Positions 1 to 10,874 of a stretch of 64,000 bases of DNA are shown piece by piece. The DNA lies in NCBI GenBank assembly GCA_963921825.1, contig OY997591.1, positions 43,545,825-43,609,824 of the forward strand, written 5' to 3'. Made by a program: the position numbers and the translations under genes. This DNA is from Erodium maritimum (taxonomy: Eukaryota; Streptophyta; Magnoliopsida; Geraniales; Geraniaceae). Below the pieces are notes generated by a model that worked only from the letters and a program-made list of their open reading frames with translations, was not told where the DNA came from and did no database searches. The stretch's first letter is position 1. Each line of letters opens with the position of its first letter.

Positions 1-36
1 GTCCCGAGTTCGGTTTACTGAAATTGGGGCGTGACA
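1..36 (+). repeat. 3' tip of the T1 5' LTR
   Basis: Bases 1-36 match the end of the T1 3' LTR (6128-6163) with one visible substitution and finish in GGGGCGTGACA. The remaining 3.1 kb or so of this LTR lies left of the window. Confidence 0.93.
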
Positions 37-39
37 GCT

Positions 40-51
40 TGGTATCAGAGC
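40..51 (+). promoter_or_regulatory. T1 primer binding site, tRNA-iMet type
   Basis: TGGTATCAGAGC lies three bases after the LTR end. This is the standard plant primer site complementary to the 3' end of initiator tRNA-Met, where minus-strand DNA synthesis starts. T3 has the same site at 51220-51231 with the same three-base spacer. Confidence 0.95.
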
Positions 52-1486
52 TCGAGGTTTCACACCTCGGACTGCTCGTCAATTAGGTGGGGAGGGTCGA
101 GTCAGTGTAGACCTGTAGTATTATGAGTCCTGGTTGGGGTTGTGTGTATGTGCAGTGTTTTATTGCTGGCTTGCTGATTCTTGTTGCTGCTTGAAACGTT
201 TTTAAGCTGTCGCGGGTCGACTCAGGAGCGCTCCTGTAGTCGAACATGACGGTGCTGACATCAAGTCGGTACATCGTAGTTCGGGGACACCTGGACCGGG
301 TTGTGACTGCGTGATGTCAAGTATGAGGTTTTAAAAATGAAGTGGAGAAAGTTTTAAAATTGGTTGGCCCGGCGGGCGTATTTGTTTTGATTGGCCTTGT
401 GGGCGTGTTTTGATTTTGTTTGACACCGTGGGCGTGTGTATTTGATTGTGCTTTGCCCGGTGGGCGTAGTTCGGTGTTGGTTGGCCCGGTGGGCGTGTAT
501 TGTTATTACTCGGCCGTGTTGGCTTGTGTTTGAGGTCGGTCTTGGGTTGCCGTAACTGTGTTATGTGTTTGGTGGTCGTTGTCTGCGACGTACTAGTGTA
601 CGGGTCGCTATTAGCCGGGAAAATTACGAGTACCCTAGGGTAGACGTAGCGAGTGTAAGTAGTGTGAAATCATTACCGCTACATTTCGGGGTCACTGGTT
701 TGGCCCGGTAGGTGGGTTGAGGCGATTTGGTTGCCGGCCCGGCAAGGGGTCCGGCAAGACTTGGACGCCGGCCCAGTATGGGGTCCGGCAAGTCGTGGTT
801 CCCGGCCCGGAGAGTGGCACGGCAGGGGTCGTGTACCGGCCTGGTCCAGTGAGCCGTCTTCGTTTTCCTTCGGTTGTTTTGTTTTATTTTGCGTTTAGGT
901 TTGCGGTTGCGTGACTCAGTTCACGTTCGTGCGGTTTGAGCGTTGGTCTTACGTGTTTGGGTTCGCGGGTGTGGGTTGTAGAGGCCGTAGGCCTGGTGCA
1001 CGGTGGGTTTGTTGTTGAGTGTTTCGCTCACGTACTATTATAATTAAGGCATTAGTAGCGTGAGCAGTGTGACGTTTGGCTTCAGTTTTGTGTTGGTGTT
1101 TGCCCTGACTAGAGTGGTAAGTCTTTGGTGCGTTACTAGTATGCCATAATCGAGCGGGTGTCTGTGGAGGTGAGCATAACGCTCATCCCCTTTACTATTT
1201 TTCCCGCAAGGGACGAGTAGCGAACACTGGCTTGGTTGCGGAAAGTTATAAGTAAATGCATAAAGGACTGGATGAGGGCTTGGTGTACGTTTGTGTGGTT
1301 AAGTTTGAGGTTCCGCTTACGTGTTGTTATAATTAAAGGATGTTTAGCGTGAACGATGTGGCGTTTAGTAACAAGTACATTGGGGTAGACGTAGACCGTG
1401 GGAACGTTAGTGTATTCGAGTTGGTTGTCCTTATTTGAGTTCGCAAACTGAACGTTTGCGTGTATCCGTGCAAAGGATACCTGCTG
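52..1486 (+). other. T1 untranslated leader with GC-rich repeats
   Basis: A leader of about 1.4 kb between primer site and gag, with no convincing frame. Bases 361-520 hold about five degenerate copies of a unit built on TTGGCCCGGTGGGCGT. Bases 725-845 hold several copies of a GCCGGCCCGG...GGGTCCGGCAAG unit. A potential hairpin built on GTGAGC/GCTCA arms sits at 1169-1186. The reverse complement of 49830-51219 (T3) shares these blocks, which links the two elements. Confidence 0.75.
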
Positions 1487-2950
1487 ATGGCTCGTGGCAG
1501 ACGAGGAAGAGCAGCAGTGGCACGGGGACGAGCGCCCTCGCGAGGCAGGCGGGGACGGTCAGCGGGGACACCAGGACGGGTGCCCACCGTTGAGCCCGCC
1601 GAGTACGCCGAGGCGCAGGGTACTCCTGTCGGTGAAGATAGGAGGAGCGATGCGGGACCTTCTACGGGCACGCCCAGCGTCCCGCCGGTGGCAGACCCAC
1701 CCGTCATGACTGCCCTGGATGAGCTGACCAGGACAGTCCAGAGTTTAGTGGCGATTATCGCTAGTCGAGAGTCTGCTTCGCCAGCCCCGGAGGCAGCCGC
1801 GGTCCTAGTGAGGCCCGGTCAGACAGAGGATCACACATCCCGAGCACTACTAGACTTCCTGAAGCTCGGGATACCTACATTTGTCGGGGAGCCGAACCCC
1901 GACCTAGCCGAGAGGTGGATAGAGCAGGTCACGAGGGACCTGGATACATCAAGTATCGAAGACGGTCGCCGCAGAGTGTCCTTCGCAGCTCACCAGCTGA
2001 GGGACAACGCCTACCACTGGTGGGGGCGTGTGAAGGACATGGTTGGATACGACTACAGCATCTTTCAGGATGTGTTTATGGCGCAGTACTTTCCCGAGTC
2101 GGCTCGGCTGGAGCGACATCGGCAGTTCCTAGATCTGGAGCAGGGAGGATTGACAGTGGCGGAATACGAGGCCAGATTCACGGCCTTGACTAGATTCGCG
2201 CCGGAGATGGTGACTACCGAGCAGAACCGTTGTCTGCGGTTCCAGGGGGGACTGAGACCGGTGATTCGGGACAAGGTCCTCGCCTTGAGGTTGCGGAAGT
2301 ATACGGATCTTGTGGACACCGCAGCGACGGTGGAGCAGGGTATCCGGGATGCGGACGGGACCCGTGAGGTCCGACAGCGGCCGACCAGCTTTGCAGGGCC
2401 GTCCGAGTCACGAGACCCGCAGAGGCAGAGGACCACGGGACCCTTCCGACCACAGACTCATCAGGATGGATCGAGACAGCGGGGGTCGGTGGCGTCAGTG
2501 GGGCCAGTCGCTTCAGAGAGACGGCTGGGATGTTATAGCTGCGGGCAGCCAGACCACATGCAGCGAGAGTGTCCGATGAACACGGGGCCGAGGGCCGACG
2601 AGACCAGGTGTCACCGGTGCGGCCGTGTTGGGCACACTATCGGCCAGTGCTATGAGCCGTTGGGGGCAACGACAGTGCGACAATCACAGCAGTCGCGCCC
2701 TCGTCAGAGCCAACGGTCGGGGTTTTCACAGTCGTCGACGAGCGGGCCAGCTCCGAGACAGCAGCGGAGTTATGGATATCCAGCAGTTAGTGCGCCGAGC
2801 CAGAGGCAGCAGGCGCCAGCGGGGAGAATGTACGCACTTACCGATTCCCGGGCCCCAGGATCCCCTACCTACCGCGAGACCTATCAGGGTACGTGTTTAT
2901 TGTACCTTTTTATGAGTGTTATTCTAATTTCGCGGTCGAAATTCCTTTAA
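1487..2950 (+). CDS. gag: Gag polyprotein of T1 (capsid-like domain plus two CCHC zinc knuckles)
   Basis: Structural protein that would assemble virus-like particles and package element RNA. I start it at the ATG at 1487, which opens an arginine/glycine-rich N terminus; the frame is open from 1460, but that codon is GTG. The retrotransposon gag domain spans about residues 125-290, with WWGRV and the YEARFTALTRFAPEM segment typical of Tekay/Del Gag. Two CX2CX4HX4C knuckles follow, starting at 2531 (CYSCGQPDHMQREC) and 2609 (CHRCGRVGHTIGQC). After the GTCLLY segment that in T2 leads into protease, the frame enters unrelated sequence and stops at 2950. No internal stop is visible, so it may be translatable. 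Confidence 0.9.
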   Translation: MARGRRGRAAVARGRAPSRGRRGRSAGTPGRVPTVEPAEYAEAQGTPVGEDRRSDAGPSTGTPSVPPVADPPVMTALDELTRTVQSLVAIIASRESASPAPEAAAVLVRPGQTEDHTSRALLDFLKLGIPTFVGEPNPDLAERWIEQVTRDLDTSSIEDGRRRVSFAAHQLRDNAYHWWGRVKDMVGYDYSIFQDVFMAQYFPESARLERHRQFLDLEQGGLTVAEYEARFTALTRFAPEMVTTEQNRCLRFQGGLRPVIRDKVLALRLRKYTDLVDTAATVEQGIRDADGTREVRQRPTSFAGPSESRDPQRQRTTGPFRPQTHQDGSRQRGSVASVGPVASERRLGCYSCGQPDHMQRECPMNTGPRADETRCHRCGRVGHTIGQCYEPLGATTVRQSQQSRPRQSQRSGFSQSSTSGPAPRQQRSYGYPAVSAPSQRQQAPAGRMYALTDSRAPGSPTYRETYQGTCLLYLFMSVILISRSKFL

Positions 2951-2961
2951 TGGGGGTAAAT
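2896..2961 (+). other. T1 pol-deletion junction and polypurine tract
   Basis: Sequence matching the gag end (GTACGTGTTTATTGTA) changes within a few bases into sequence matching the stretch just before the 3' LTR of T3 (TTTCGCGG.CGAAATTCC). The purine-rich TAATGGGGGTAAA ends one base before the LTR. The whole of pol is missing at this junction. It marks an internal deletion at the gag/protease border rather than an added spacer. Confidence 0.8.
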
Positions 2962-5900
2962 TGTAATAACCACTCCCGGTCAACGCCAGTCAAACCTGCG
3001 AAAAACAGGAAAATTTAAAAATTTTAAGACTGACAGTTAAGTGAACCTAAAATGACCCCGAGTGTCATACCGGACTTAAGTTGACCACGTTATTCACCAA
3101 AGTGAGTTCTGGGGGACTAAGGGCAACTTTTTGATCGATTTGGGAAATGTTGACTTTTCGCTGGAAAAGTCAACCGAGCGACGTTTTGGTCCATTCGAGG
3201 ACCGTTTTGGATCCAAAAAGATTAGCCGTCGTCGCAGCGGTCTTAGTTGAGCCGTTTCCTTGTATCCCGTCAAGTTTCGTAATTTCTTGGGAAAAGTGCC
3301 CGTTCGGGGCCCGAAACGTCCGTTTTTTGCGAATCTGATTGGAAAATATCTAGTAGATATTTTCCCAAAAAGGTGTGGGACCCACCTTGCCACTTGTCAA
3401 ACAAGTGGTGGTGTTAGGTTTTGAGACAAGACAGGACAAGACTTGATGGTTAGTTTTACCTTTAAAGGGTTAGTTTGTTATTTTTTTAAATAAAACAAAA
3501 GGGAAACAATATGACTACACGTCCATTTCAAAAAAGAAGAAGAAAGGGGTTAGTTTTAGAAAGAGAAAGAAGAGAGAAGAAATGGAGAGAAGGAAGAGGA
3601 AGCTTGGGAGGTTTTGGCCACTATTCACGAGCATCGAGCCATGGGTTCGTCTCAACGATAGTAGATTCGGGTTCACCTCGTCTTCCTCTACGGTAAGCAC
3701 CTAATCAATCTTCGATTTGGTAAATTTCAAATGTTAGGGTTTGGTTAAAATGAGTAGTTTATGGTGGAAATGAGTTGTGGGGATGGTTGGAGATGTTTTG
3801 GAGACGTTTTGGAGGTGAAGGAGCACGTTTTCCGGTGACCGGGAGCTCGGGAGGAGCTCCGGCCACCATGTGAGGTGGCTGGCCGGAGCTAGGGCCGGCC
3901 ACCACCATGGTGGGCCGGGCCCACTTTGGCCCTAGCCACCCATGGCCAAGTTGGGCCGGGTGGGGCCCACGTGCTCGGGTGATCGGGTTTTGTGTTTCGG
4001 GTGGTTTAAAACGTTCCCCAGACCTTTTATCCTGAACCGAATCGAAAATTGGAATTAAATTGGAGAAGTTGTAATTTATCGGGTTTAGAAACTTTAAACG
4101 TCATTTAATTGACTCGGGAGTCGGAACTCGATTCCGTCAAGTGCGTTGGGTTCCTTGAATTATTCTAAGACCGTAGAAACTGAAACGGGGGCTTTTGGAA
4201 CCCCGGAAGGCAATTAACAAAACCCGGGCAGATTCGCCATGTCGGGCGAATCGGGCCTTTACGGGTCCTTTATCGACAATGTCGAGTAATTGGGAAGTTT
4301 GGGAGTGATCGACATTGTCGGGGTTAAGTTTGGGCATCGAGTTGAATGGTTTTCGGTTTATTTCCTGCGAGTGTTTAGTGACTTTAATTTGTGTTCTTTT
4401 AGATCGTGCCACGGACCGAGGCAAGGGAAAGCTGGGTGAGTGACTGAGATCATCACCAGAGCACGTGGTTGGCTTTTGGGAAAACACGCACGAGGTAGGG
4501 AAAAGTAGCCGGATCTCGGCCCTGACTAGGGAAAGTTAACAGTATAATTGCATGTGACACCGGGGTGTCGTGGGTTGAATAGGTTTATTTAAATATTAGA
4601 AAAGCATGCTACGGGAACTTGGTAATTGTTAGAAAAGCATGATACGGGATTGTAGCGTTTATTAGAAAAGCATGTTACGGGAACTTAGTAATTATTGGAA
4701 AGGCATGTGACACTTAGTAGTGTCGTTTGTTTTGGCGTTTTGGGTGGCCATGAGAGCCCGTACTTTACTGTTGGTGTTTTAGCTGGCTTACGAGTTAGAG
4801 TCTCGGTAAGTTGCAAGCGTGTTTTATTGTTGAGTTTTGGGTGGCCGTGAGTGCCCGTGGGGTTGTTGAAACCGTGTCTTTACCTTTGGTGTTTAGGGTG
4901 GCCTTGAGAGCCCGTGTACTAAGGTTGGTGTCTTTGGCTGGCCTGACCGAGTTAGAGTCTCGGGGGGTTGTAAGCTTTCTTTAGCTGGCTTACGAGTTAG
5001 AGTCTCGGTAAGTTGCAAGCGTGTTTTATGGTTGGTGTCTTGGGAGGCCGTGAGTGCCTGTGGGGCTGTTGAGTCCGTGTCTTACTGTCGGTGTGTCTTG
5101 GGAGGCCGTGAGTGCCTATGGGGCTGTTGAGTCCGAGTTTTACTGTTGGTGTCTTGGTGGCCATGAGTGCCTATGAGTGTTGAACCTGTGTTGTTACTGG
5201 TTGTTGATTTTGCTTGTGATTGTGTTTGTGATTGTGATTGTGATTGTGGTTACCGGAGGTTGGGGGCCCGCTTCCTGAAACGGGGGTCCACGAGCACACG
5301 CGTCTGCATGTTCAGACGGGGTAGGGGGCCCGCCCGCCAATAAAGGGGTCCTGGCCGCGCGTGTGTGGTTTGGGTTTGTGAGCATACCTTGGCTGGCTTA
5401 TGGGTTAGAGTCCCAGTAAGTTGCAGCATTTTTCCGGCTGGCTTATGGGTTAGAGTCCCAGTAAGTTGCAGCATTTTCCGGCTGGCTTATGGGTTAGAGT
5501 CCCGGTAAGTTGCAGCATTCTTGGGTTGGCCTGATCGGGTTAGAGTCCCGGGAGGGCGTTCTTGGCAGCTGGTTTGCGATCCTTTGTGATCTTGTTTGGT
5601 GTGCGATGCTTCGTGATCTTGTTTGGGGTGATCCCTTGTGATGTTTTTTGGTGTTGCGTAACTTTCTTTTGAGTCCTTGGAAGAGGTCGTCAATGGTTGT
5701 GTCGGGTCTACTTTACGTGTCAGGGTGTCGAGTTGGTCAGGGAAGGCAACAGTGGGTGTATGTTCAGTTAGAGTACTTGGGTTGGGGATGGTGTTCCCCA
5801 GTGTTGAGTCGTTGTTGGTGTTACCTGCTTGTCTGCTAATTATGCCGTAGTCAGTCTGTTATCCGTGGTGGTGAGCGAACGCTCACCCCTAGCTGCTTTT

Positions 5901-6163
5901 CCTACAGGTACTGTTCGTGGGACGTACTAGGTGAGCTCTCGAAGCTTGTGGAGCTAGGAGCGGAGTCCGGGTTTTGTCTTTTGAGTCTAGTGACGGATAC
6001 CTTGTACTTTTGTCCACTTGTTGGGACGTGTTTTAAGTTGTAATTATTATTTTTGTTGAATAAATGATGATTTTAAAGTGATCTATAAAAACGGTTTCAA
6101 AAGTGTTTATTATTTTAAAACGTTCGCGTCCCGAGTTCAGTTTACTGAAATTGGGGCGTGACA
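2962..6163 (+). repeat. T1 3' LTR (3,202 bp)
   Basis: Starts TGTAATAACC and ends GGGGCGTGACA. It is similar along its length to the T3 LTRs (reverse complement) and to solo LTR S1, including the opening CCGGTCAACGCCAGTCAAA. It contains a GC-rich segment at 3830-3990, variable tandem blocks of a GGCCGTGAGTGCC-type unit at about 4740-5180, three 45-bp copies of a GGCTGGCTTATGGGTTAGAG unit at about 5390-5520, and the palindrome at 5870-5887. ORFs inside it are short and look accidental. Confidence 0.92.
5870..5887 (+). promoter_or_regulatory. LTR palindrome GGTGAGCGAACGCTCACC followed by pyrimidine tract and CAG
   Basis: An 8-bp stem with a two-base loop, about 280 bases from the LTR end, followed by CTGCTTTTCCTACAGGTAC, which resembles a 3' splice site. 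Equivalent positions in T3, S1, T2 and S2 carry the same or decayed versions. The role is unknown; an RNA processing signal is one possibility. Confidence 0.55.
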
Positions 6164-7100
6164 GTCCTGGGCTGGGTCACAGAACCGGAATGATGTCCGT
6201 GACGGGTTGGTTCACGGGGCCACGACACTATCCGGCATGGGTAAGTTATCGAAGTCGTGAGACAAGTCGGCACGGGTTGCAAGCCAGAGCTGTGGCGTGG
6301 TCCGACCCGAGTTGTAGGCCAGAGTTATGGCGTGGTCTGGCATGGGTTATAGGACGGAGCCGTGGCAAGGTCCGTGCGATTGTAAATCATAGCAAAACTT
6401 CGACTTCTACTCGGGAATCTTCTCAGATGGTTCTCCGCGAAGCTTTGGCACTCTTCACGACGCTGCTCTTCGTTGTCACAAAGCGCCAGCTATCGGTCCG
6501 AAGCTCGGGAGAGGATGGAAGGCTTGGTGTTTATGAGTTGTGGCGTGGTTTAAGGTTGAAGGTTGAAGAGGATGGAGGAAAGGGTTCGGTTATGGAGGTT
6601 AAAGGAGAAGAAGAGTGGTTGGAAGCGTGGGGTCGATAGTTTGAATATGTAGTTGAATGAGGAGATATGAGGCGTGAAGTAGAAGAATGGTAGGGTTTTG
6701 AGGGATAAGGAGTTGAGTTTAGGCATAGGGTTTGGGCTTGGAGAGTAAAAATAGGTTCAGGTTTTGAGTGGACCTGAGTTGAGCCTCGAACAGTCCCAGA
6801 TGCGCGCTCTCGGCTCTGGGTGTTAGACTGAGACGGGCCCATTGTCTGCTCCGGCACTCCTCCCGTATAGGAACATTGGGCTTTTCCCAAAATCCTCTGA
6901 TCTGCCTGCCTAATACCCGACTCCGTGTATGAGCATATTACGGGCACCATCACGGAGTCGTGGTCTGCACCGCATCACAACAACAAGCTTTCGTTGAATC
7001 TTTATTGTTTGTTCTGCTCCCATTTGTTTTGACTTTCCTATACACATACGCATCTATCAATTCATGAAAAATAAAATAACCTCGGGTTTCCTCCCGAGAA
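6164..7100. other. Unassigned stretch between T1 and the Athila integrase remnant
   Basis: I recognise no protein here. Bases 6270-6390 contain about four imperfect copies of a roughly 40-bp unit around GGCCAGAG..TGGCGTGGTC. At 6976, read on the minus strand, the sequence begins TGATGCGGT, the same nine bases that open the Athila LTR at 29071, but the similarity stops there. It could be a diverged part of the Athila 3' LTR broken by the T1 insertion. I could not prove this. Confidence 0.4.
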
Positions 7101-7151
7101 GCACCTTTGTTTAACGTCATTGGCTCGACTCAAAGGCGGCCTACACCGCCT

Positions 7152-7904
7152 CTACGCCTCATATTCTGGCTCCTCCAGGTATATGCACTCTTCTGGACCC
7201 AACTCCCCACCATATTTATGCTTTACTCGGTGCCCATTCACCAAAAATGAGGCCTTCTTCCCATCACAAATCTCCACCGCCCCGTCAAATAGGACTCGAT
7301 TTACTTTATAGGGGTCGTTCCATTTCGAAACGAGCTTCCCGGCGAAGATCTTCAACCGAGAGTTATAAAGAAGGACTTTGTCTCCTTCCTTAAACTCTCT
7401 TTGCACAATATTTTTTCATGGGCGATCTTGGTGTGTTCCTTGTACAACTTGGTTCTGAAGTAGGAAAGGGACCTAAACTCGCCAAGCTCATTATCTGCAT
7501 CAACCTATTTTCAGCATAAAGATTAACATCAAATTTTAAAATTTTAAGCGACCAATATGCTTTATGTGGTAGCCCTAATTGTAAGTGACATGACTTCCCA
7601 TATACCATCTTGTATGGTGACATCCCAATAGGATATTTATACGTTGTTGTATATGCCAACAGTGCTTCATCTAATTTGTGTGACCAATTTTTCCTAGACA
7701 CATCAATAGTCTTTTCCAGAATACTTTTTAATTCTCTATTAGTAACTTCCACTTGCCCACTAGTTTGGGGATGGTAGGGTGTAGCTAAGCGATGTCGAAC
7801 TCAATATTGATTTAAAAGTTTCCAAAATATCTTATTGCATAAATGTTTTCCACCATCGCTTACTATTGCCCTAGGTGTGCCAAACCATTAAAAAATGTGC
7901 TTCT
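7152..7904 (-). pseudogene. Athila integrase, core second half and C-terminal domain
   Basis: Fragments in different frames. The second catalytic aspartate lies in the IVSDGG context at about 7860-7870. The catalytic glutamate is in the TSGQVEVTNRE context near 7750. Downstream, LLAYTTTYKYPIGMSPYKMVYGKSCHLQL and, in another frame from 7406, FKEGDKVLLYNSRLKIFAGKL are typical of the Athila integrase C terminus. The change of frame near 7400 and a stop near 7800 make it non-functional. Integrase would insert the element cDNA into host DNA. Confidence 0.85.
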
Positions 7905-8231
7905 TTATGAAAGCAACCACCGGCTTGGATCCATACCCATAGATCGAGGGAATGGACCCATGAAATCGATGTTCCAGACATCAAATGACTCTACCTCTAT
8001 GGTGGCATTCAGAGGCATCTCATGCTTCCTTGATATGTTGTCGGTCCTTTGACACATGTCACACTGCTCAACAAACCGAATAGCTTGATGAAATATATTG
8101 TGTAAGTAAAAACCAGATTGAAGTACCTTTTGAGATGTCGTTTGTGGTCCAAAATGACCTCCTACCTCACCTCCATGGCATTGATGTAAAATTGCATCAG
8201 TTTCCTCCTTGAGAATAAACCTTCTCACCAT
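7905..8231 (-). pseudogene. Athila integrase N-terminal zinc-binding region and first catalytic Asp
   Basis: The H-H pair lies in HQCHGGEVGGHFG and the C-x2-C pair in CDMCQ, followed by the first catalytic aspartate in WNIDFMGPFP. Together with the aspartate and glutamate in the neighbouring fragment, all three D-D-E residues can still be seen, but no single frame joins them. Confidence 0.85.
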
Positions 8232-8282
8232 TTGATTTGCACATATTCTAAACAGAAACGGATCATCCCAAAAAATAATTTT

Positions 8283-8669
8283 TCATATCATGTAAGAAAT
8301 TTTTTTCTTATGGTAGGATGACATGTTAGGTATTGGAGCACCACTTGCTAAATAGTTTGCAAAATTTGCAAACCATGGGGCCTCAATAAGCTTTGCTTGA
8401 AACAAGTGCTCGTCTGGGAACTCCTCGTTTATGGGCATACTCAGCTCTTCATATGGATTCTCAATCCTAGACAAGTGGTCAGCTATCACATTCTGTACTC
8501 CCTTATTGTCCCGTATTTCCAAATCGAACTCTTGGAGTAGTAGAATCCACCTTAAAAGTCTAGGCTTTGCATCCTTCTTGCCAAACAAATGCTTAAGAGC
8601 TGCATGGTCAGTGTATATTATAACCTTGGAAAAGACAAAATATGAGTGAAATTTATCACACACAAATAC
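8283..8669 (-). pseudogene. Athila RNase H, C-terminal half
   Basis: Contains [28 protein letters not shown] and VIADHLSRI, typical of the Ty3/gypsy RNase H and connection. Upstream (higher coordinates) it is cut by R1a. The matching N-terminal half resumes at 10358, in the TEKELLVVV segment. Confidence 0.85.
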
Positions 8670-10357
8670 TGTTGGGTCTCGAGGTAAGGTTGGAGATGAA
8701 CCAACTCGCAGCGGAAAATCAATGAAAACCAAGAGACGATTAAAACCATGAAACAACTAACAAAGAATGGATTCACAAGAGAAAATTTCAGCACTAGTTC
8801 TTACCAAAACAAGAACACCGGGTAACGAATGATTGGCTTGAGTCTCCAAGACGCCTACGTATCCACATGGGAATCAAAGCCACGTAGTTCTTCTCTTTGA
8901 GGACTCAAGAACACAAAAATGGAGGAGGAAACTAGCCAAACCCGAAATGGCCATGGAAGAGGGAGAGAAAATGTGTTTCCTATTCTTGTCTAGTGTTTGT
9001 TATGTTGAAAAAAGATGACTTAAACATAACAAAACCCATACTTGTCCAACTAAAGGCATGGGACAAGTATGGTGTCAAGTAAGGTGTAAATAGGACAAAG
9101 TATGGCAAGACAAGATTGGGTTAGGTGGTGAATCACCAACACCTTAATCCTTGTCTTGCTTACTTAGTACTAATTAATCAAGACTTGATTAATTAGTTCC
9201 ATGGGCCTTGGTTGAATGGGCCTTTCATGGGCCTCTTGGAACATGGCCCGTGGCCATTTCCAACGAGGTCCCGTGATTCGCTCATCGCCTCCATGCCTTC
9301 CATACCGGAAATGTCCAACATTATCCGACACGATCAATCCCAAGACTCCAAGCCTTGTCTCGATCTGTGAAGTCCTATTCACCTACGGGCACATGACCCA
9401 AAACCCAGTTTTGGTCATGTCCCGAGACAACTCCCTTTTGGCCATTCTCCATAAATGTGTCAATGAGTTTCATCCTCCGGTGTGACCCTTAGGTTTATGC
9501 ATGTCAATAGATCAACGTAAAATCCCATTTTACTTGATCCTATTTAAGTGGCAACTAACGAGACTTTAGTATTGCCTGACACTACATAACGAATCGACCC
9601 TGTCGATTCTAACCTTTCCGTCGTCCCTGTCATTATCCTTTTATCTCCGATATCCTGATTGAGATAAGGCATAGAGCCGTCATCCTTATTATTCTCAATC
9701 ACCGTTCCTTGATATGTGAGATGACTGAAGATATGATACCCAGTATCATGTGCATGGCCATGCTATTCTTCCAGTCACTCTCGATCAAGCGGCCGAGAAC
9801 CGATATCTTTCCCATACCTTAGTATGAGGGATAAATCCCTTAGCCGTCTTTCGTGTCACTCATGTAGCCCGTCCCCAAGCCAATCCTGGCCGTTATGGAA
9901 GCCCTGTTACGGACAACGTTAGGCTCAGGTCAAACTCAGTTGTTGACTACATAACGATCACAAAGACTCCTTGGTCTAAGGATACATGACAAGCTACAAC
10001 ACTGAATATGTTCATGACTTAATCTATGGCACATATTCAGGGCGGGTCGTCCAATATCATGTCCCACATGATATCTATGATCAGACTCCGAAATCTCATT
10101 CCAATGACTAACAGAACGTAAGCCATAAAGAGCCATCTTTCATACTAGTCGCTTCTAGTGAAGCTTTGTTGACTAGGGACCCATCGAGTGTGATCTATCT
10201 CGATCTATGGTTATATTCGCATGGTGGGCATAGATCAGAGCACACATCGATATATTACTCCAACACATAAGTAATATAAAGCCGCTTTAATTTTATTGCT
10301 AACGATGATATATACATTTGGACATTTAGGATTGAACTACGGGCTTTAAGACTAACA
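8670..10357. mobile_element. R1a: 1,688-bp non-coding LTR-type repeat (probable solo LTR)
   Basis: On the plus strand it starts TGTTGGG and ends CTAACA, so either strand has TG...CA ends. It is flanked by ATAC on both sides (8666-8669 and 10358-10361). It interrupts Athila RNase H between a VVV segment and a CDKFHSYF segment. There are no coding domains and no internal terminal repeats, so a solo LTR of an element otherwise absent here is the best reading. It has the same length as R1c (62042-63729, opposite orientation), to which it is nearly identical; R1b is a more diverged copy. The sense strand is not settled. Confidence 0.85.
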
Positions 10358-10874
10358 ATACAACAACTAATAGTTCTTTTTCAGTAGTAGCATAATTTAT
10401 TTGAGCCTCATTAAGAACCCGACTAGCATAGTATATGGTATGAAAAATATTATCTTTCCTCTGCCCTAAAACTGCCCTACCGCTATATCACTAGCATCAC
10501 ACATCAATTCAAAGGGTAGAGACCAATCAGGACTAACCATTACAGGTGTATTTATCAATTTTTCTTTCAAGGGTAAGAAGCTTTTTAAGCATGCATCAGC
10601 AAAATTAAAAGGGATATCTTTTACTAGAAAATTACATAGTGGTTAAGAGATTTCAGAAAATCCCTTTATAAATCTCCTATAGAACCCTACATGTCTTATT
10701 AAATTCTAATCCCTTTTATATTAATAGGTAGAGGTAATTTACCTATTACATCCACTTTCGCCTTATCTACCTCAATTCCATTAGAGGAAATTTAGTGGCC
10801 TAAAACGATTCCATGTTGTATCATAAGATGGCATTTTTTCCAATTTAACAAAAGGTTTGTTTATTCACATCTAG
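10358..10874 (-). pseudogene. Athila RT-RNase H connection and RNase H N-terminal half
   Basis: No long open frame, but translated pieces such as YYASRVLNEAQINYATTEKELLV and FLPLKEKLINTPV are recognisable. They bridge the reverse transcriptase to the RNase H fragment on the other side of R1a. Several stops are present. Confidence 0.75.

Larger units (their letters stand above)
1..6163 (+). mobile_element. T1: gag-only Tekay-like Ty3/gypsy LTR retrotransposon, left end cut by window
   Basis: A non-autonomous LTR retrotransposon. The last 36 bases of its 5' LTR open the window. A primer binding site follows at 40-51, then a 1.4-kb leader, a complete gag frame, a polypurine tract and a 3.2-kb 3' LTR (2962-6163). 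There is no protease, reverse transcriptase or integrase: gag runs almost directly into the polypurine tract. The leader and LTR are clearly related to those of T3 (43230-54251), so T1 belongs to the same or a sister family. The flank after the 3' LTR begins gtcct, but its partner target-site copy lies outside the window. The gag zinc knuckles and the T3 pol make the Tekay/Del chromovirus assignment likely. Confidence 0.92.

Noticed and set aside
717-914. 65-codon frame in the T1 leader as a small protein
   Set aside because: It overlaps the GCCGGCCCGG repeats, has no homologue in the T3 leader frame, and looks like chance openness in GC-rich repeats.
2880-2905. A spliced intron between gag and protease starting at CAGGGTACGTG
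   Set aside because: In T2 the frame after the same GTACGTG reads directly into the protease active-site region within a few codons, so no intron is needed.
3515-3700. Lysine/arginine-rich short frames after a TTTAAATAAAAC stretch in the T1 LTR
   Set aside because: Simple AG-rich sequence shared in position by the S1 and T3 LTRs, probably the transcript leader; the frames are not conserved.
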